Assembly: GCF_003640395.1 (NCBI RefSeq) | Contig: NZ_RBZQ01000002.1 | Span: 1-64,000 of the forward strand | Direction of reading: 5' to 3' | Length of the DNA stretch: 64,000 nt | DNA from: Stutzerimonas urumqiensis | GTDB taxonomy: Bacteria > Pseudomonadota > Gammaproteobacteria > Pseudomonadales > Pseudomonadaceae | Part shown: positions 31,592 through 40,047 of the stretch, piece by piece | Position numbering within the stretch: the first letter of the stretch is position 1 | Layout of the letters: the number at the start of each line of letters is the position of its first letter | Notes under the pieces: generated by a model | Databases searched by the model: none | Told to the model about the DNA's origin: nothing | Seen by the model: the letters and a program-made list of their open reading frames with translations, nothing else | Translations under genes and position numbers: made by a program

Positions 31592-32856
31592 CAAGTGCGG
31601 ACGTGGCCGTCGCCGAAGACGACGTACTTCTCGCTGGTCAGGCCCTCCAGCCCCACCGGCCCTCGCGCATGCAGCTTGTCGGTGGAGATGCCGATCTCCG
31701 CGCCGAGGCCGTACTCGAAGCCGTCGGCGAAACGGGTCGAGGCGTTGACCATCACCGAGCTGGAGTCGACCTCGGTGATGAAGCGCCGCGCGTCGGTGAA
31801 GTTTTCCGTGACGATCGCGTCGGTGTGCTGCGAGCCGTAACGATTGATGTGCTCGATCGCCCGCTCCAGCGAGTCGACGATGCGAATCGCCAGGATCGGG
31901 GCGTTGTATTCGGCGTACCAGTCGTCCTCGGTGGCCTCGTTGACGTCGCCGTCGAGCAGTTCTCGCGTGCGGGAGCAGCCACGCAACTCGACCCCCTTAT
32001 CGCGGTAGATCGCAGCCAGCGGCGGCAACACGCGGGGCGCAATGTCGGCATGCACCAGCAACGTTTCCATCGCATTGCAGGGCGAGTAGCGCTGGGTCTT
32101 GGCGTTGTCGGCGACACGGATCGCCTTGTCGAGATCGGCGGCCGCATCGATGTACACATGGCAGACGCCGTCGAGGTGCTTGATGACCGGCACCTTGGCA
32201 TCCCGGCTGATCCGCTCGATCAGCCCCTTGCCGCCGCGCGGGACGATGACATCGACGAATTCGGGCATGGTGATCAGCGCGCCCACGGCGGCCCGATCGG
32301 TGGTTTCGACCACCTGCACGGCAGCCGCCGGCAAGTCTGCCGCCGCGAGGCCCTGCTGGATGCAGCGGGCGATCGCCTGGTTCGAATGGATGGCCTCCGA
32401 GCCGCCGCGCAGGATGGTGGCGTTGCCCGATTTGAGGCAGAGGCTCGCCGCATCGATGGTCACGTTCGGCCGCGACTCGTAGATGATGCCGATCACGCCG
32501 AGCGGGACGCGCATCTTGCCGACCTGGATGCCCGAGGGCAGGAAGCGCATGTCGCGGATCTCGCCGATCGGGTCCGGCAGGCCGGCGACCTGGCGCAACC
32601 CCTCGATCATTTCGTCGATGCGTGCCGGCGTCAGCGCCAGGCGATCGAGCATCGCGGGTTCGAGGCCGCTGGCCCGGCCATTGGCCAGATCCCGTTCGTT
32701 GGCCTCGACCAGCGGCGCGCGCGCTGCGTCCAGGGCGTTGGCCGCCGCCAGCAGGGCGCGATTCTTCTGCGCGGTGCTGGCGCGGGCGAGCACGCGCGAA
32801 GCCTCGCGCGCCGCCTGGCCGAGACGGGTCATGTAATCGAGCACGGATTCGGTCAT
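31591..32856 (-). CDS. proA: Gamma-glutamyl phosphate reductase ProA
   Basis: A 421-residue NADPH-dependent reductase giving glutamate-5-semialdehyde for proline. The ALDH-type fold includes [38 protein letters not shown] and the catalytic Cys in [13 protein letters not shown]. The C-terminal [40 protein letters not shown] is intact. It is the promoter-proximal gene of the proA-nadD-rsfS-rlmH-mrdA-rodA-sltB1-rlpA-dacC-ybeD-lipB-lipA run. Confidence 0.97.
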   Translation of the reverse strand: MTESVLDYMTRLGQAAREASRVLARASTAQKNRALLAAANALDAARAPLVEANERDLANGRASGLEPAMLDRLALTPARIDEMIEGLRQVAGLPDPIGEIRDMRFLPSGIQVGKMRVPLGVIGIIYESRPNVTIDAASLCLKSGNATILRGGSEAIHSNQAIARCIQQGLAAADLPAAAVQVVETTDRAAVGALITMPEFVDVIVPRGGKGLIERISRDAKVPVIKHLDGVCHVYIDAAADLDKAIRVADNAKTQRYSPCNAMETLLVHADIAPRVLPPLAAIYRDKGVELRGCSRTRELLDGDVNEATEDDWYAEYNAPILAIRIVDSLERAIEHINRYGSQHTDAIVTENFTDARRFITEVDSSSVMVNASTRFADGFEYGLGAEIGISTDKLHARGPVGLEGLTSEKYVVFGDGHVRT

Positions 32857-32888
32857 CGACGCATCGCCGGAAAAAATGAAAGGGGCGG

Positions 32889-32894
32889 ATTATA
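32889..32894 (-). promoter_or_regulatory. -10 element of the proA promoter
   Basis: A consensus TATAAT (read on the minus strand) lies 33 bases upstream of the proA ATG and is the clearest -10 in front of the long cell-wall/lipoate gene run. The -35 is weak (TGTCCG at 32912-32917, 17-base spacing). Confidence 0.55.
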
Positions 32895-33047
32895 GCCGGG
32901 CACACGCCTGGCGGACAGCCACATCCGGCGGGCGGCCCGCGCCGGCCGCGGCTTGGCTATGCTTGGCCCTTCGCCGGGACCGCCTGCGGGAAACCGCTCC
33001 TCGCCGGATCGGTCGAATGGCTTTCCCCCAACGCAGGAACCGCTCGC

Positions 33048-34364
33048 ATGGGCCAATGGCTCGACGCCTTCAATACCTGGCTTGCAATGCACCCGCAGTG
33101 GCTGGGCCTGGCCCTGTTTCTCGCGGCCTTCACCGAGTGCCTGGCGATCGTCGGGCTGGTCATCCCCGGCACCGTTCTGCTGCTGGCCATCGCGGTTGCC
33201 GCCGGCAGCGGCGCGCTACCGCTGGGCCAGACGCTGCTGCTGGCCTACGTCGGCGGCCTGCTCGGCGACCTGGTGTCCTATGCGATCGGGCGGCGCTATC
33301 ACCAGGGCATCCGCCGCCTGCCCGGCCTGCGCCGGCATCCCGAATGGCTCCAGCGCGCCGAAGTCTTCGCTCGCGACTACGGCGCGGCGAGCCTGCTGGT
33401 CGGTCGCTTCATCGGGCCGCTGCGCCCCATGCTGCCGATGACCGCGGGCATGCTCGACATGCCCTTCGGCCGCTTCGCACTGGTCTCGGTGATCGCCTCG
33501 GCGGGCTGGGCGGTCGCCTACCTGATGCCCGGCTGGACGGCCGGCGCCGCGCTGCGCCTGTCGCTGCCCGAGGGGTTCTGGCCGGAGGCGGCGATCGTCG
33601 CGGCCGGCATTGCATTGCTGGTCGGTACCAGCGTGCATTGCAGCCTGCGGGGCGTGCGCATGACCGCCCCGTTGATGGCCGCGCTCAGCGCCGTGGCGCT
33701 GCTCTCAATGTTCATCGGCTGGCCGTACCTGGATGCGTTCGACAAGGGCCTGATGGACGTGGTGCAGGCCGAGCGCAGCCCGCTGGGCGACTACCTCATG
33801 GTGGTCATCACGCGCATGGGCGACTTCCGCACGCAGTTGCTCGCCGCCGTGCTGCTCATCGTGCTGCTGCTCATGGCGCGGCAATGGCGCAGCGGCGCCT
33901 TCGCGACCCTGGCGCTGCTAGGCACCGCGGTCGGCAACGGGACGCTGAAGGCGCTGTTCGCGCGCGTGCGGCCGGACATCCTCGCCGAACCGCTGACCAG
34001 CTTCAGCTTTCCCAGCGGACACAGTTCGGCGGCCTTTGCCTTCTTCCTGGTGCTCGGCATCCTCGCCGGACGCGGCCAGCCACCGCGCCTGCGCCTGACC
34101 TGGCTGGTGCTCGCGGCCATCCCGGCGACGGCGATCGCGCTGTCGCGCGTCTACCTCGGCGTGCACTGGCCGACCGACATCATCGGCGGCGCCTTGCTCG
34201 CAGCGACCTTCTGCGCGGCAAGCCTGGCCATCGTCCAGCGTCGTCGCCCGCTGGGCGCACTGGCGCCGCGCGCCTGGTGGCTGATCATGCCCTCCACGCT
34301 CGCGCTACTCGGCCTGTTCGCCGTGTGGGCGCTGCCGGACGCATTGGCGGTCTATCGCTACTGA
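33048..34364 (+). CDS. DedA-PAP2 fusion: undecaprenyl-lipid transport/phosphatase candidate
   Basis: A 438-residue membrane protein fusing two envelope-lipid families. Residues about 10-190 form a DedA/SNARE-associated domain (ECLAIVGLVIPGTVLL; GRFIGPLRPMLPMTAGMLDMP). Residues about 215-410 form a PAP2 phosphatase with the three motifs KALFARVRP, PSGHS and SRVYLGVHWPTD. DedA proteins recycle undecaprenyl phosphate and PAP2 proteins can dephosphorylate undecaprenyl pyrophosphate, so the fusion could couple dephosphorylation to flipping; that role is inference. Additional terminal helices follow. A TATGCT -10-like element lies at 32958-32963. Confidence 0.87.
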   Translation: MGQWLDAFNTWLAMHPQWLGLALFLAAFTECLAIVGLVIPGTVLLLAIAVAAGSGALPLGQTLLLAYVGGLLGDLVSYAIGRRYHQGIRRLPGLRRHPEWLQRAEVFARDYGAASLLVGRFIGPLRPMLPMTAGMLDMPFGRFALVSVIASAGWAVAYLMPGWTAGAALRLSLPEGFWPEAAIVAAGIALLVGTSVHCSLRGVRMTAPLMAALSAVALLSMFIGWPYLDAFDKGLMDVVQAERSPLGDYLMVVITRMGDFRTQLLAAVLLIVLLLMARQWRSGAFATLALLGTAVGNGTLKALFARVRPDILAEPLTSFSFPSGHSSAAFAFFLVLGILAGRGQPPRLRLTWLVLAAIPATAIALSRVYLGVHWPTDIIGGALLAATFCAASLAIVQRRRPLGALAPRAWWLIMPSTLALLGLFAVWALPDALAVYRY

Positions 34365-34368
34365 GGCC

Positions 34369-34956
34369 TCAGTTGGTGGCTTCGCCTTGCAGGCGCTCGA
34401 GCATCTGCTGAATGGCATCGAGCCGCTCATCGTCGTCGTCCAGCCGCAGCAGGCGCTGCTTCTGCTCCAGCGAAAACGGCAGCAGGTAGGCGAGCCGGTT
34501 GCCCAGCGCCTGCCGCCCCTCGGCCGGTTCCTGCATGCCCAGCGACTCGACCAGCGGGTGACGGGCCAACGCCTGATAGAGCACGGCGAGGTCCTCGTAG
34601 GCATCGTCGAGCGGCGCCTCGTCGGGCGTCGCCAGCCACTCGACCTCCGCGACCGTCAGTTGATCCGGCCGGACTTCCGCGCGACGAACCTCGAAGCGCC
34701 TGCCCCCTTCGATCCGCATACCCAGCAGCCCGTTGGGCAACTGCTGCCAGTCGCGGATCAGCGCCTCGCAGCCGATCGGCGTGAAGGCACTGGGCGCCGC
34801 ACCGGTTTCGGCGCCGTCGAGAATGGCGACCACGCCGAAGCCATGCCCTTCCTTCAGGCAGCGACTGATCATGTCCAGGTAGCGCGCCTCGAACAGTTGC
34901 AGGTCGAGGTAGCACCCCGGAAACAGCAGCGTGTTGAGCGGAAACAACGGCAACAT
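34369..34956 (-). CDS. Lon N-terminal (substrate-binding) domain protein
   Basis: A 195-residue protein consisting only of the LON substrate-binding domain: LPLFPLNTLLFPGCYLDLQLFEARYLDMI at the start, FTPIGCEALIRDW in the middle and a helical C-terminal bundle. The AAA+ and protease parts of Lon are absent. Such stand-alone proteins are widespread in proteobacteria and of unknown function. It is convergent with the DedA-PAP2 gene, leaving a 4-base gap. Confidence 0.85.
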   Translation of the reverse strand: MLPLFPLNTLLFPGCYLDLQLFEARYLDMISRCLKEGHGFGVVAILDGAETGAAPSAFTPIGCEALIRDWQQLPNGLLGMRIEGGRRFEVRRAEVRPDQLTVAEVEWLATPDEAPLDDAYEDLAVLYQALARHPLVESLGMQEPAEGRQALGNRLAYLLPFSLEQKQRLLRLDDDDERLDAIQQMLERLQGEATN

Positions 34957-34966
34957 CGTCGAGCCC

Positions 34967-35686
34967 TCAGAAGAACAGCGAGACTGCCAGCGGCAGGAAG
35001 ACGGCGGTCATCACGCCCATCAGGCTCATCGCCAGGGCGGCGAAGGCGCCACACTCGTCGCCTTCCTGGAGCGCCTGGGCGGTGCCCACCGCATGCGCGG
35101 TCAGCCCGAGCGCCATGCCGCGGGCCGCAGGATGCTGAACACGGCAGCGGCGCAACAGTTCCGGGCCGATGATCGCGCCGAGCACGCCGGTGAGCATGAC
35201 GAACACCGCCGCCAGCGCCGCCACACCGCCGAGTTGCTCGGCGACGAGCATGGCGATCGGCGAGGTCACCGACTTGGGCGCGAGCGTGGTGACGATCAGC
35301 GGCTCGGCGCCCATCAGCCAGGCGAACAGCACGCCCAGCGCGGTCGCCACGCTGCCGGCCAGCACCAGCGTCAGCACCGTCGGCCAGAACAGTTCGCGGA
35401 TGCGGCGCATGTTGAGAAACAGCGGCACCGCCAGCGCCACCGTCGCCGGGCCGAGCAACACGGTCAGCAGCTCGCTGGCACGCCGGTAGTCGGCGTACTC
35501 GATGCCGCACAGCAGCAGCACGGCGATGACGAGCACCATCGACACCAGCACCGGCTGCAGGAACACCCAGCGGGTCCGCTCGTAGGCGAGGCAGGCGAGC
35601 TGGTAGCTGGCGAGCGTGATGCCGACCCCGAACAACGGATGCCCGATCACCGCCTGCCAGGCACCCTGCCAGTCGAGCAGGCTCAT
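34967..35686 (-). CDS. lrgB: LrgB/CidB-family membrane protein
   Basis: A 239-residue polytopic protein with about seven helices and the family motifs LLGPATVALAVPL, LAPKSVTSPIAMLVAEQLGG and ARGMALGLTAHAVGTAQAL. LrgB/CidB partners of LrgA/CidA affect murein hydrolase activity or metabolite transport across the inner membrane. The ATG overlaps the lrgA-like stop (ATGA). The in-frame extension to 36157 is not supported. Confidence 0.93.
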   Translation of the reverse strand: MSLLDWQGAWQAVIGHPLFGVGITLASYQLACLAYERTRWVFLQPVLVSMVLVIAVLLLCGIEYADYRRASELLTVLLGPATVALAVPLFLNMRRIRELFWPTVLTLVLAGSVATALGVLFAWLMGAEPLIVTTLAPKSVTSPIAMLVAEQLGGVAALAAVFVMLTGVLGAIIGPELLRRCRVQHPAARGMALGLTAHAVGTAQALQEGDECGAFAALAMSLMGVMTAVFLPLAVSLFF

Positions 35687-36045
35687 GTGCGCTCCCGACG
35701 GCGGGCCTGGCGCCGGATCAGCGCCTGCATCAGCCATCCGGTGAAGGCCAGCGACAGCACCAGCGAAATCACCAGAGACACGACGATCGCCCAGATGTCG
35801 GCCTGAATCGCCGCCACATAGGCCATCACCCCGACCGCGGGCGGCACCAGCAGCAGCGGCAGGTACCGCAGCAGGCTGCTGGCGGCCAGTTGCAGCGGCT
35901 CGCCGATCTCCCCGCGAAGCAGGCACACGCCGAACAAGAGCACCAGGCCGATGATCGGCCCGGGCAGCATCGGCAGCAGCAGGACGCTCAGCGCCGTGCC
36001 GAGCAACTGGAACAGCACCAGCCAGGTAAGTCCGCGTAGCAGCAT
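35683..36045 (-). CDS. lrgA: LrgA/CidA-family holin-like protein
   Basis: A 120-residue membrane protein with four helices and the family motif LPGPIIGLVLLFGVCL, then LLRYLPLLLVPPAVGVM. It is proposed to form holin-like oligomers. GGAGG lies six bases before ATG 36045. It is first in a two-gene lrgA-lrgB operon with its own promoter; no LytSR or LysR-type regulator is next to it. Confidence 0.92.
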   Translation of the reverse strand: MLLRGLTWLVLFQLLGTALSVLLLPMLPGPIIGLVLLFGVCLLRGEIGEPLQLAASSLLRYLPLLLVPPAVGVMAYVAAIQADIWAIVVSLVISLVLSLAFTGWLMQALIRRQARRRERT

Positions 36046-36069
36046 GTCGTCCTCCGGGAAAAGCCGCGA

Positions 36070-36100
36070 AGTATAAAGAGGTGACCACCGGAGACGGCAA
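36070..36100 (-). promoter_or_regulatory. Promoter of the lrgA-lrgB pair
   Basis: TATACT (36070-36075, minus strand) lies 25 bases before the lrgA ATG; TTGCCG (36095-36100) is a possible -35 with a long 19-base spacer. Confidence 0.45.
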
Positions 36101-36175
36101 AGCGCACCCGGCGCCGGCCGGCATCCGCTTCGAATGACGCGCCATTCGCCGGCGCATGCTTGATTGACCACACCG

Positions 36176-36191
36176 GCCTCGGCGCCGAGGC
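36176..36191. promoter_or_regulatory. Perfect 16-bp palindrome upstream of the MaoC-like gene
   Basis: GCCTCGGCGCCGAGGC is fully palindromic with no spacer, in the divergent region between lrgA and the hydratase gene, 62 bases before the latter's ATG. It may be an operator; in this GC-rich DNA chance is also possible. Confidence 0.3.
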
Positions 36192-36253
36192 TTCAGGACG
36201 CCGACCGGCGAGCGCCGTCGGTCACCAAAAACAAGACGTCACGAGGAGGCGAC

Positions 36254-36709
36254 ATGCCACAGGTACCGGTTGCACAACTCAGGGATCACATCGGCCGCGA
36301 GCTGGGCCAGTCGCAATGGCTGACCGTCGAACAGGACCGCATCGACCGATTCGCCGATTGCACGGGCGATCACCAGTTCATTCATGTCGACCCGGAGAAA
36401 GCGCGCCAGACGCCCTTCGGCACCACCATTGCGCATGGCTTCCTGTCGCTGTCGCTGCTGCCCTTGCTGATGAAGGAGCTCGCCCTGTACCCGGAAGGGA
36501 TGAAGATGGGCATCAACTACGGGCTCGACAGCGTGCGCTTCCTGCAACCCGTGAAAGTCGGCTCGCGGGTGCGGATCAACGCGACGCTGCTGGACGTCTA
36601 TGAGAAGAATCCCGGCCAGTGGCTGTTCAAGACCCGCGCCGTGATGGAGATCGAAGGCGCCGACAAGCCGGCCTATATCGCCGAAAGCCTGGCGCTCTGC
36701 GTGGTCTGA
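36254..36709 (+). CDS. MaoC-like (R)-enoyl-CoA hydratase
   Basis: A 151-residue hot-dog-fold protein. The hydratase-2 active-site signature is intact: FADCTGDHQFIHVDPEKA supplies the Asp and His dyad, followed by GTTIAHGFLSLSLLP. Such proteins hydrate (R)-3-hydroxyacyl-CoA intermediates in polyhydroxyalkanoate or fatty-acid metabolism. The ATG at 36254 follows GAGGAGG; the open frame upstream to 36164 lacks homology. It stands alone and converges on gudD across a strong hairpin. Confidence 0.9.
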   Translation: MPQVPVAQLRDHIGRELGQSQWLTVEQDRIDRFADCTGDHQFIHVDPEKARQTPFGTTIAHGFLSLSLLPLLMKELALYPEGMKMGINYGLDSVRFLQPVKVGSRVRINATLLDVYEKNPGQWLFKTRAVMEIEGADKPAYIAESLALCVV

Positions 36710-36720
36710 CCGGTGGGTTC

Positions 36721-36753
36721 AGCGAATGCCGCGCTGGCAGCGCGGCATTCGCT
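36721..36753. terminator. 15-bp perfect hairpin between convergent genes
   Basis: AGCGAATGCCGCGCT (36721-36735) and its exact complement (36739-36753) flank a 3-nt loop, 11 bases after the MaoC stop and 15 bases before the gudD stop. No U tract follows, but the stem is very stable and its position fits a bidirectional terminator. Confidence 0.6.
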
Positions 36754-36768
36754 GGGTGGGCGATCCGG

Positions 36769-38118
36769 TCAACGCACCAGACAGGGCTTCTTGTTATCGA
36801 AGGTCCAGCCCTGGATCAGGAACTGCATCGCCACCGAGTCGTCGCGAGCGCCAAGGCCCATGCTGCGGTAGAGCGCGTTGGCCTTGCTCAGCTGGTCCAT
36901 GTCGATCTCGATGCCCAGGCCCGGCTTCTTCGGCACCTGCACCAGACCGCCGACGATCTTCAGCGGGTCCCTGGTCAGCCGCTGGCCGTCCTGCCAGATC
37001 CAGTGCGTGTCGATCGCCGTCACCTTGCCCGGCGCGGCTGCCGCCACGTGGGTGAACATCGCCAGCGAAATGTCGAAGTGGTTGTTCGAGTGCGAGCCCC
37101 AGGTCAGGCCCCAGTCCGCGCAGGTCTGGGCGACGCGCACCGAGCCCTGCATCGTCCAGAAATGCGGGTCGGCCAGCGGAATGTCGACCGATTGCAGCGA
37201 CAGCGCATGGACCATCTGCCGCCAGTCGGTGGCGATCATGTTGGTGGCCGTGGGCAGGCCGGTTTCGCGGCGGAACTCGGCCATCACTTCACGCCCGGAG
37301 AAACCGTTCTCCGCGCCACAGGGGTCTTCGGCGTAGGCCAGCACGTCGTGCCGGTCCCGGCACAGGCGGATGGCTTCTTTCAGCGACCAGGCCCCGTTCG
37401 GGTCGAGTGTGATGCGCGCCTCGGGGAAGCGCTCGGCCAGCGCCGTGACCGCCTCGATCTCGGCATCGCCCGCCAGCACACCACCCTTGAGCTTGAAGTC
37501 GTTGAAGCCGTACCGCGCGTGCGCCGCCTCGGCCAGGCGCACCACGGCCTCGGGCGTCAGAGCCTCCTCGTGGCGAACGCGGAACCAGTCGTTGTCCGCC
37601 TCGGGCTCGCTGCGGTACGGCAGGTCGGTCTTGGTGCGGTCGCCGACGAAGAACAGGTAACCCAGCATCTCGACCGCCTCGCGCTGCTGCCCCTCGCCCA
37701 GTAGCGCCGCGACCGGCACGTCCAGGTGCTGGCCCAGCAGGTCGAGCAGCGCCGACTCCAGCGCGGTGACCGCATGGACGGTGATGCGCAGATCGAAGGT
37801 CTGCAGGCCACGGCCACCGACGTCGCGATCGGCGAAGGTCTGGCGAACCTGGTTGAGCAGCTGCTGGTACCGTCCGATCGGCTGGCCGACGAGCAGGCCG
37901 CGGGCGTCCTCGAGCGTCTGGCGAATCTTCTCGCCGCCCGGCACTTCGCCAAGGCCGGTATGGCCGGCGCTGTCCTTGAGCAGCACGACGTTACGGGTGA
38001 AGTAGGGACCGTGCGCGCCGCTCAGGTTGAGCAGCATGCCGTCATGCCCGGCAACCGGGACGACGGTGAGTTCGGTGATGACGGGGGTCTGGCTTGGGGT
38101 GTGTGCGTGAGTGTTCAT
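36769..38118 (-). CDS. gudD: D-glucarate dehydratase
   Basis: A 449-residue enolase-superfamily enzyme that dehydrates D-glucarate (and L-idarate) to 5-keto-4-deoxy-D-glucarate; the E. coli protein is 446 aa. The [16 protein letters not shown] segment holds the KxK base, ITLDPNGAW and AYAEDPCG are metal-ligand strands, and [13 protein letters not shown] holds the catalytic His. It starts at ATG 38118. The next enzymes of the pathway are not in the window. It is downstream of gudP in a likely two-gene operon. Confidence 0.95.
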   Translation of the reverse strand: MNTHAHTPSQTPVITELTVVPVAGHDGMLLNLSGAHGPYFTRNVVLLKDSAGHTGLGEVPGGEKIRQTLEDARGLLVGQPIGRYQQLLNQVRQTFADRDVGGRGLQTFDLRITVHAVTALESALLDLLGQHLDVPVAALLGEGQQREAVEMLGYLFFVGDRTKTDLPYRSEPEADNDWFRVRHEEALTPEAVVRLAEAAHARYGFNDFKLKGGVLAGDAEIEAVTALAERFPEARITLDPNGAWSLKEAIRLCRDRHDVLAYAEDPCGAENGFSGREVMAEFRRETGLPTATNMIATDWRQMVHALSLQSVDIPLADPHFWTMQGSVRVAQTCADWGLTWGSHSNNHFDISLAMFTHVAAAAPGKVTAIDTHWIWQDGQRLTRDPLKIVGGLVQVPKKPGLGIEIDMDQLSKANALYRSMGLGARDDSVAMQFLIQGWTFDNKKPCLVR

Positions 38119-38175
38119 CGTTCGTTCTCTATGGCTGCGCCGGGCGTCACGCCCGGCCAAGGTCGTGAAGGCGGC

Positions 38176-39516
38176 TCAGGCAGCGGCCCGGCTCATGATT
38201 CGCGGCGGGTGGCCGTCGCCGGCACCCGGCTTGGTGCGGGTCTGGAAGACCACGATCGCAGCGAGCACCGAGGTGCAGGCCAGGCCGTACAGGCCGCCCT
38301 CGATGGAGCCGGTCGCCTGCTCCAGGAAGCCGAAGGTCGCGGGCGCCACGAAGCCGCCGAGGTTGCCCACCGAGTTGATCAGCGCCAGCACGGCGGCGGC
38401 GATACGGGCGTCGAGATAACCCTGGGGAATCGGCCAGAAGCACGACGATGCGGATTTGAACCCGATCGCCGCGAAACAGATCGCCACATACGCGAAGACC
38501 GGGCCTCCGGTCGTCGAGGCGAACATGCCGATCGCCGCGACGACCAGCGCGGCCGCGACCCAGGCCTGCTGGAATTTCCAGCGGGCGGACGCCGAGGCGA
38601 ACATGTACATGGCGCCGATCGAAATGATCCAGGGCACCGAGTTCAGCAGCCCGACCTGGAAGTCACTGATGTCGCCCATGTTGCGGATGATGCTCGGCAG
38701 CCAGAAGGTCGCCGCGTAGATGGTCAGCTGAATCGAGAAGTACACCAGGCAGAACAGCACGATCTGGCGATCCTTGAGCAGGCTGAAGACCGAGGGTTTT
38801 TCGGTCTGCGCCGCCTCGCGCTCCCGCTGTTCCTGCTCGATCTCGGCGACCAGCGCATCCTGCTCGGCACGGGTCAGCCACTTGGCATCGTGCGGCAGCG
38901 AATCCAGCCAGAACCAGACGAAGGCGCACAGGGCGCAGGAGAACAGCCCCTCGATCAGGAACATCCATTGCCAGCCGTGCAGGCCGAGCCCCTCGATCTG
39001 CAACAGCGCACCGGAAATCGGCCCCGACAGGATGGATGCGATCGCCGAGCCGCTGAGGAACAGCGCGATGGCCTTGCCGCGCTCGCTGCCCGGCAGCCAG
39101 CGGGTGAAGTAATAGATGACGCCCGGGAAGAAACCGGCCTCGGCCACCCCGAGCAGGAAACGCATGATGTAGAAGTGGGTTTCGTTCTGGATGAACGCCA
39201 TGCCGGCGGCCACCAGGCCCCAGGTGAACATGATGCGCGTGAGCCAGGCGCGCGCGCCGACGCGTTGCAGCATCAGGTTGGACGGTACCTCGAAGATCGC
39301 GTAGCCGATGAAAAACAGCCCGGCCCCCAGCCCATAGGCGGCGGTGCCGATGCCCAGGTCGGTTTCCAGATGGCCCTTGACGAAGCCGATGTTCACCCGG
39401 TCGATGTAGTTGACGATGAACATGATGATGAACAGCGGCATGATGTGCCGCTTCACCTTGCGGATGGCCGTGGCGAGATCGCCGTTGCCGGCGGGTGAAG
39501 ACGTGATGGTGCTCAT
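38176..39516 (-). CDS. gudP: MFS sugar-acid transporter (GudP/GarP type)
   Basis: A 446-residue anion:cation symporter-family MFS protein with twelve helices. Diagnostic segments are FIVNYIDRVNIGFV in the first helix, VAEAGFFPGVIYYFTRWLPGSERGKA, and a charged central loop (EIEQEQREREAAQTEKPS). It imports D-glucarate or galactarate with protons for gudD, 57 bases downstream. The leader upstream contains a possible leader peptide and hairpin, and an operator-like palindrome. Confidence 0.9.
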   Translation of the reverse strand: MSTITSSPAGNGDLATAIRKVKRHIMPLFIIMFIVNYIDRVNIGFVKGHLETDLGIGTAAYGLGAGLFFIGYAIFEVPSNLMLQRVGARAWLTRIMFTWGLVAAGMAFIQNETHFYIMRFLLGVAEAGFFPGVIYYFTRWLPGSERGKAIALFLSGSAIASILSGPISGALLQIEGLGLHGWQWMFLIEGLFSCALCAFVWFWLDSLPHDAKWLTRAEQDALVAEIEQEQREREAAQTEKPSVFSLLKDRQIVLFCLVYFSIQLTIYAATFWLPSIIRNMGDISDFQVGLLNSVPWIISIGAMYMFASASARWKFQQAWVAAALVVAAIGMFASTTGGPVFAYVAICFAAIGFKSASSCFWPIPQGYLDARIAAAVLALINSVGNLGGFVAPATFGFLEQATGSIEGGLYGLACTSVLAAIVVFQTRTKPGAGDGHPPRIMSRAAA

Positions 39517-39544
39517 GGCGGTTACCCAGTTGTTCTTGTCGGCA

Positions 39545-39566
39545 GGCGAGCGGCGATCCGCTCGCC
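39545..39566 (-). promoter_or_regulatory. Hairpin in the gudP 5' leader
   Basis: GGCGAGCGG (39545-39553) and CCGCTCGCC (39558-39566) form a perfect 9-bp stem with a 4-nt loop, 28 bases before the gudP ATG and just after the stop of a short possible leader peptide. No U tract follows on the minus strand. Confidence 0.5.
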
Positions 39567-39576
39567 CCTGGCAGAT

Positions 39577-39678
39577 TCAGCGGTTGCGCGCCTCGGTGTT
39601 CGGCGCAGGGCCTCTTCCTGGCAAGGCAGGGAGACGAGCAGGACAAGGGACTGCCGATGGAGCGGTAGGGTGGTGCAT
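39577..39678 (-). CDS. Possible 33-residue leader peptide upstream of gudP
   Basis: An ATG at 39678, eight bases after AGAGG, opens a 33-codon frame ending in TGA at 39577. The product is Pro/Arg-rich (MHHPTAPSAVPCPARLPALP at its start). It lies entirely in the predicted gudP leader and is followed by the hairpin at 39545-39566, an arrangement seen in attenuators. Length and composition could also arise by chance in GC-rich DNA, so confidence is low. Confidence 0.25.
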   Translation of the reverse strand: MHHPTAPSAVPCPARLPALPGRGPAPNTEARNR

Positions 39679-39729
39679 GAGGTGGACCTCTTAGCTTGTT
39701 CTTATGATTGGTTCGAGCGGGCGACAGCC

Positions 39730-39767
39730 GATGACAGTCATCATACAAGTTGATTCGAACAAGGCAA
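39730..39767 (-). promoter_or_regulatory. gudP promoter with overlapping operator
   Basis: On the minus strand TTGCCT (39762-39767) and TATGAT (39740-39745) are separated by 16 bases. The palindrome GATGACAGTCATC (39730-39742) overlaps the -10 and the expected start point, an ideal place for repression by the adjacent divergent GntR/FCD regulator. The implied transcript has a leader of about 217 nt. The 531-base gap 39517-40047 otherwise shows only the leader peptide, the hairpin and the regulator's own upstream region. Confidence 0.55.
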
Positions 39768-40047
39768 TATCTTCGTCTGCTGAAAAATCGAAGCGCGGCA
39801 ATCCGCAGCGACGCCCGTCCCCAATCCCCCTCCATGAGCGAATTTGATGGCCAGTCGCCTGCCTTGCCCTGCCGCCTGCGTCCGCTATCGGCATGAGCAA
39901 CGCCTCGCCACTTGTATGACCTGTTAGCCAGAACGTCCTGTCCGAGCGACGCTCCGGCTGGCCCGCGGATGCGCACTTCGGGGGCCGATGCCATCGCTCG
40001 AGCGCTGCGGTGTATGCTTCCGGCAGCCTTTTTCCTGAGCAGCGAAG

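Noticed and set aside
39691-39900. 69-codon minus-strand frame over the gud promoter
   Set aside because: It spans the predicted promoter and operator and has no homology or ribosome-binding site.
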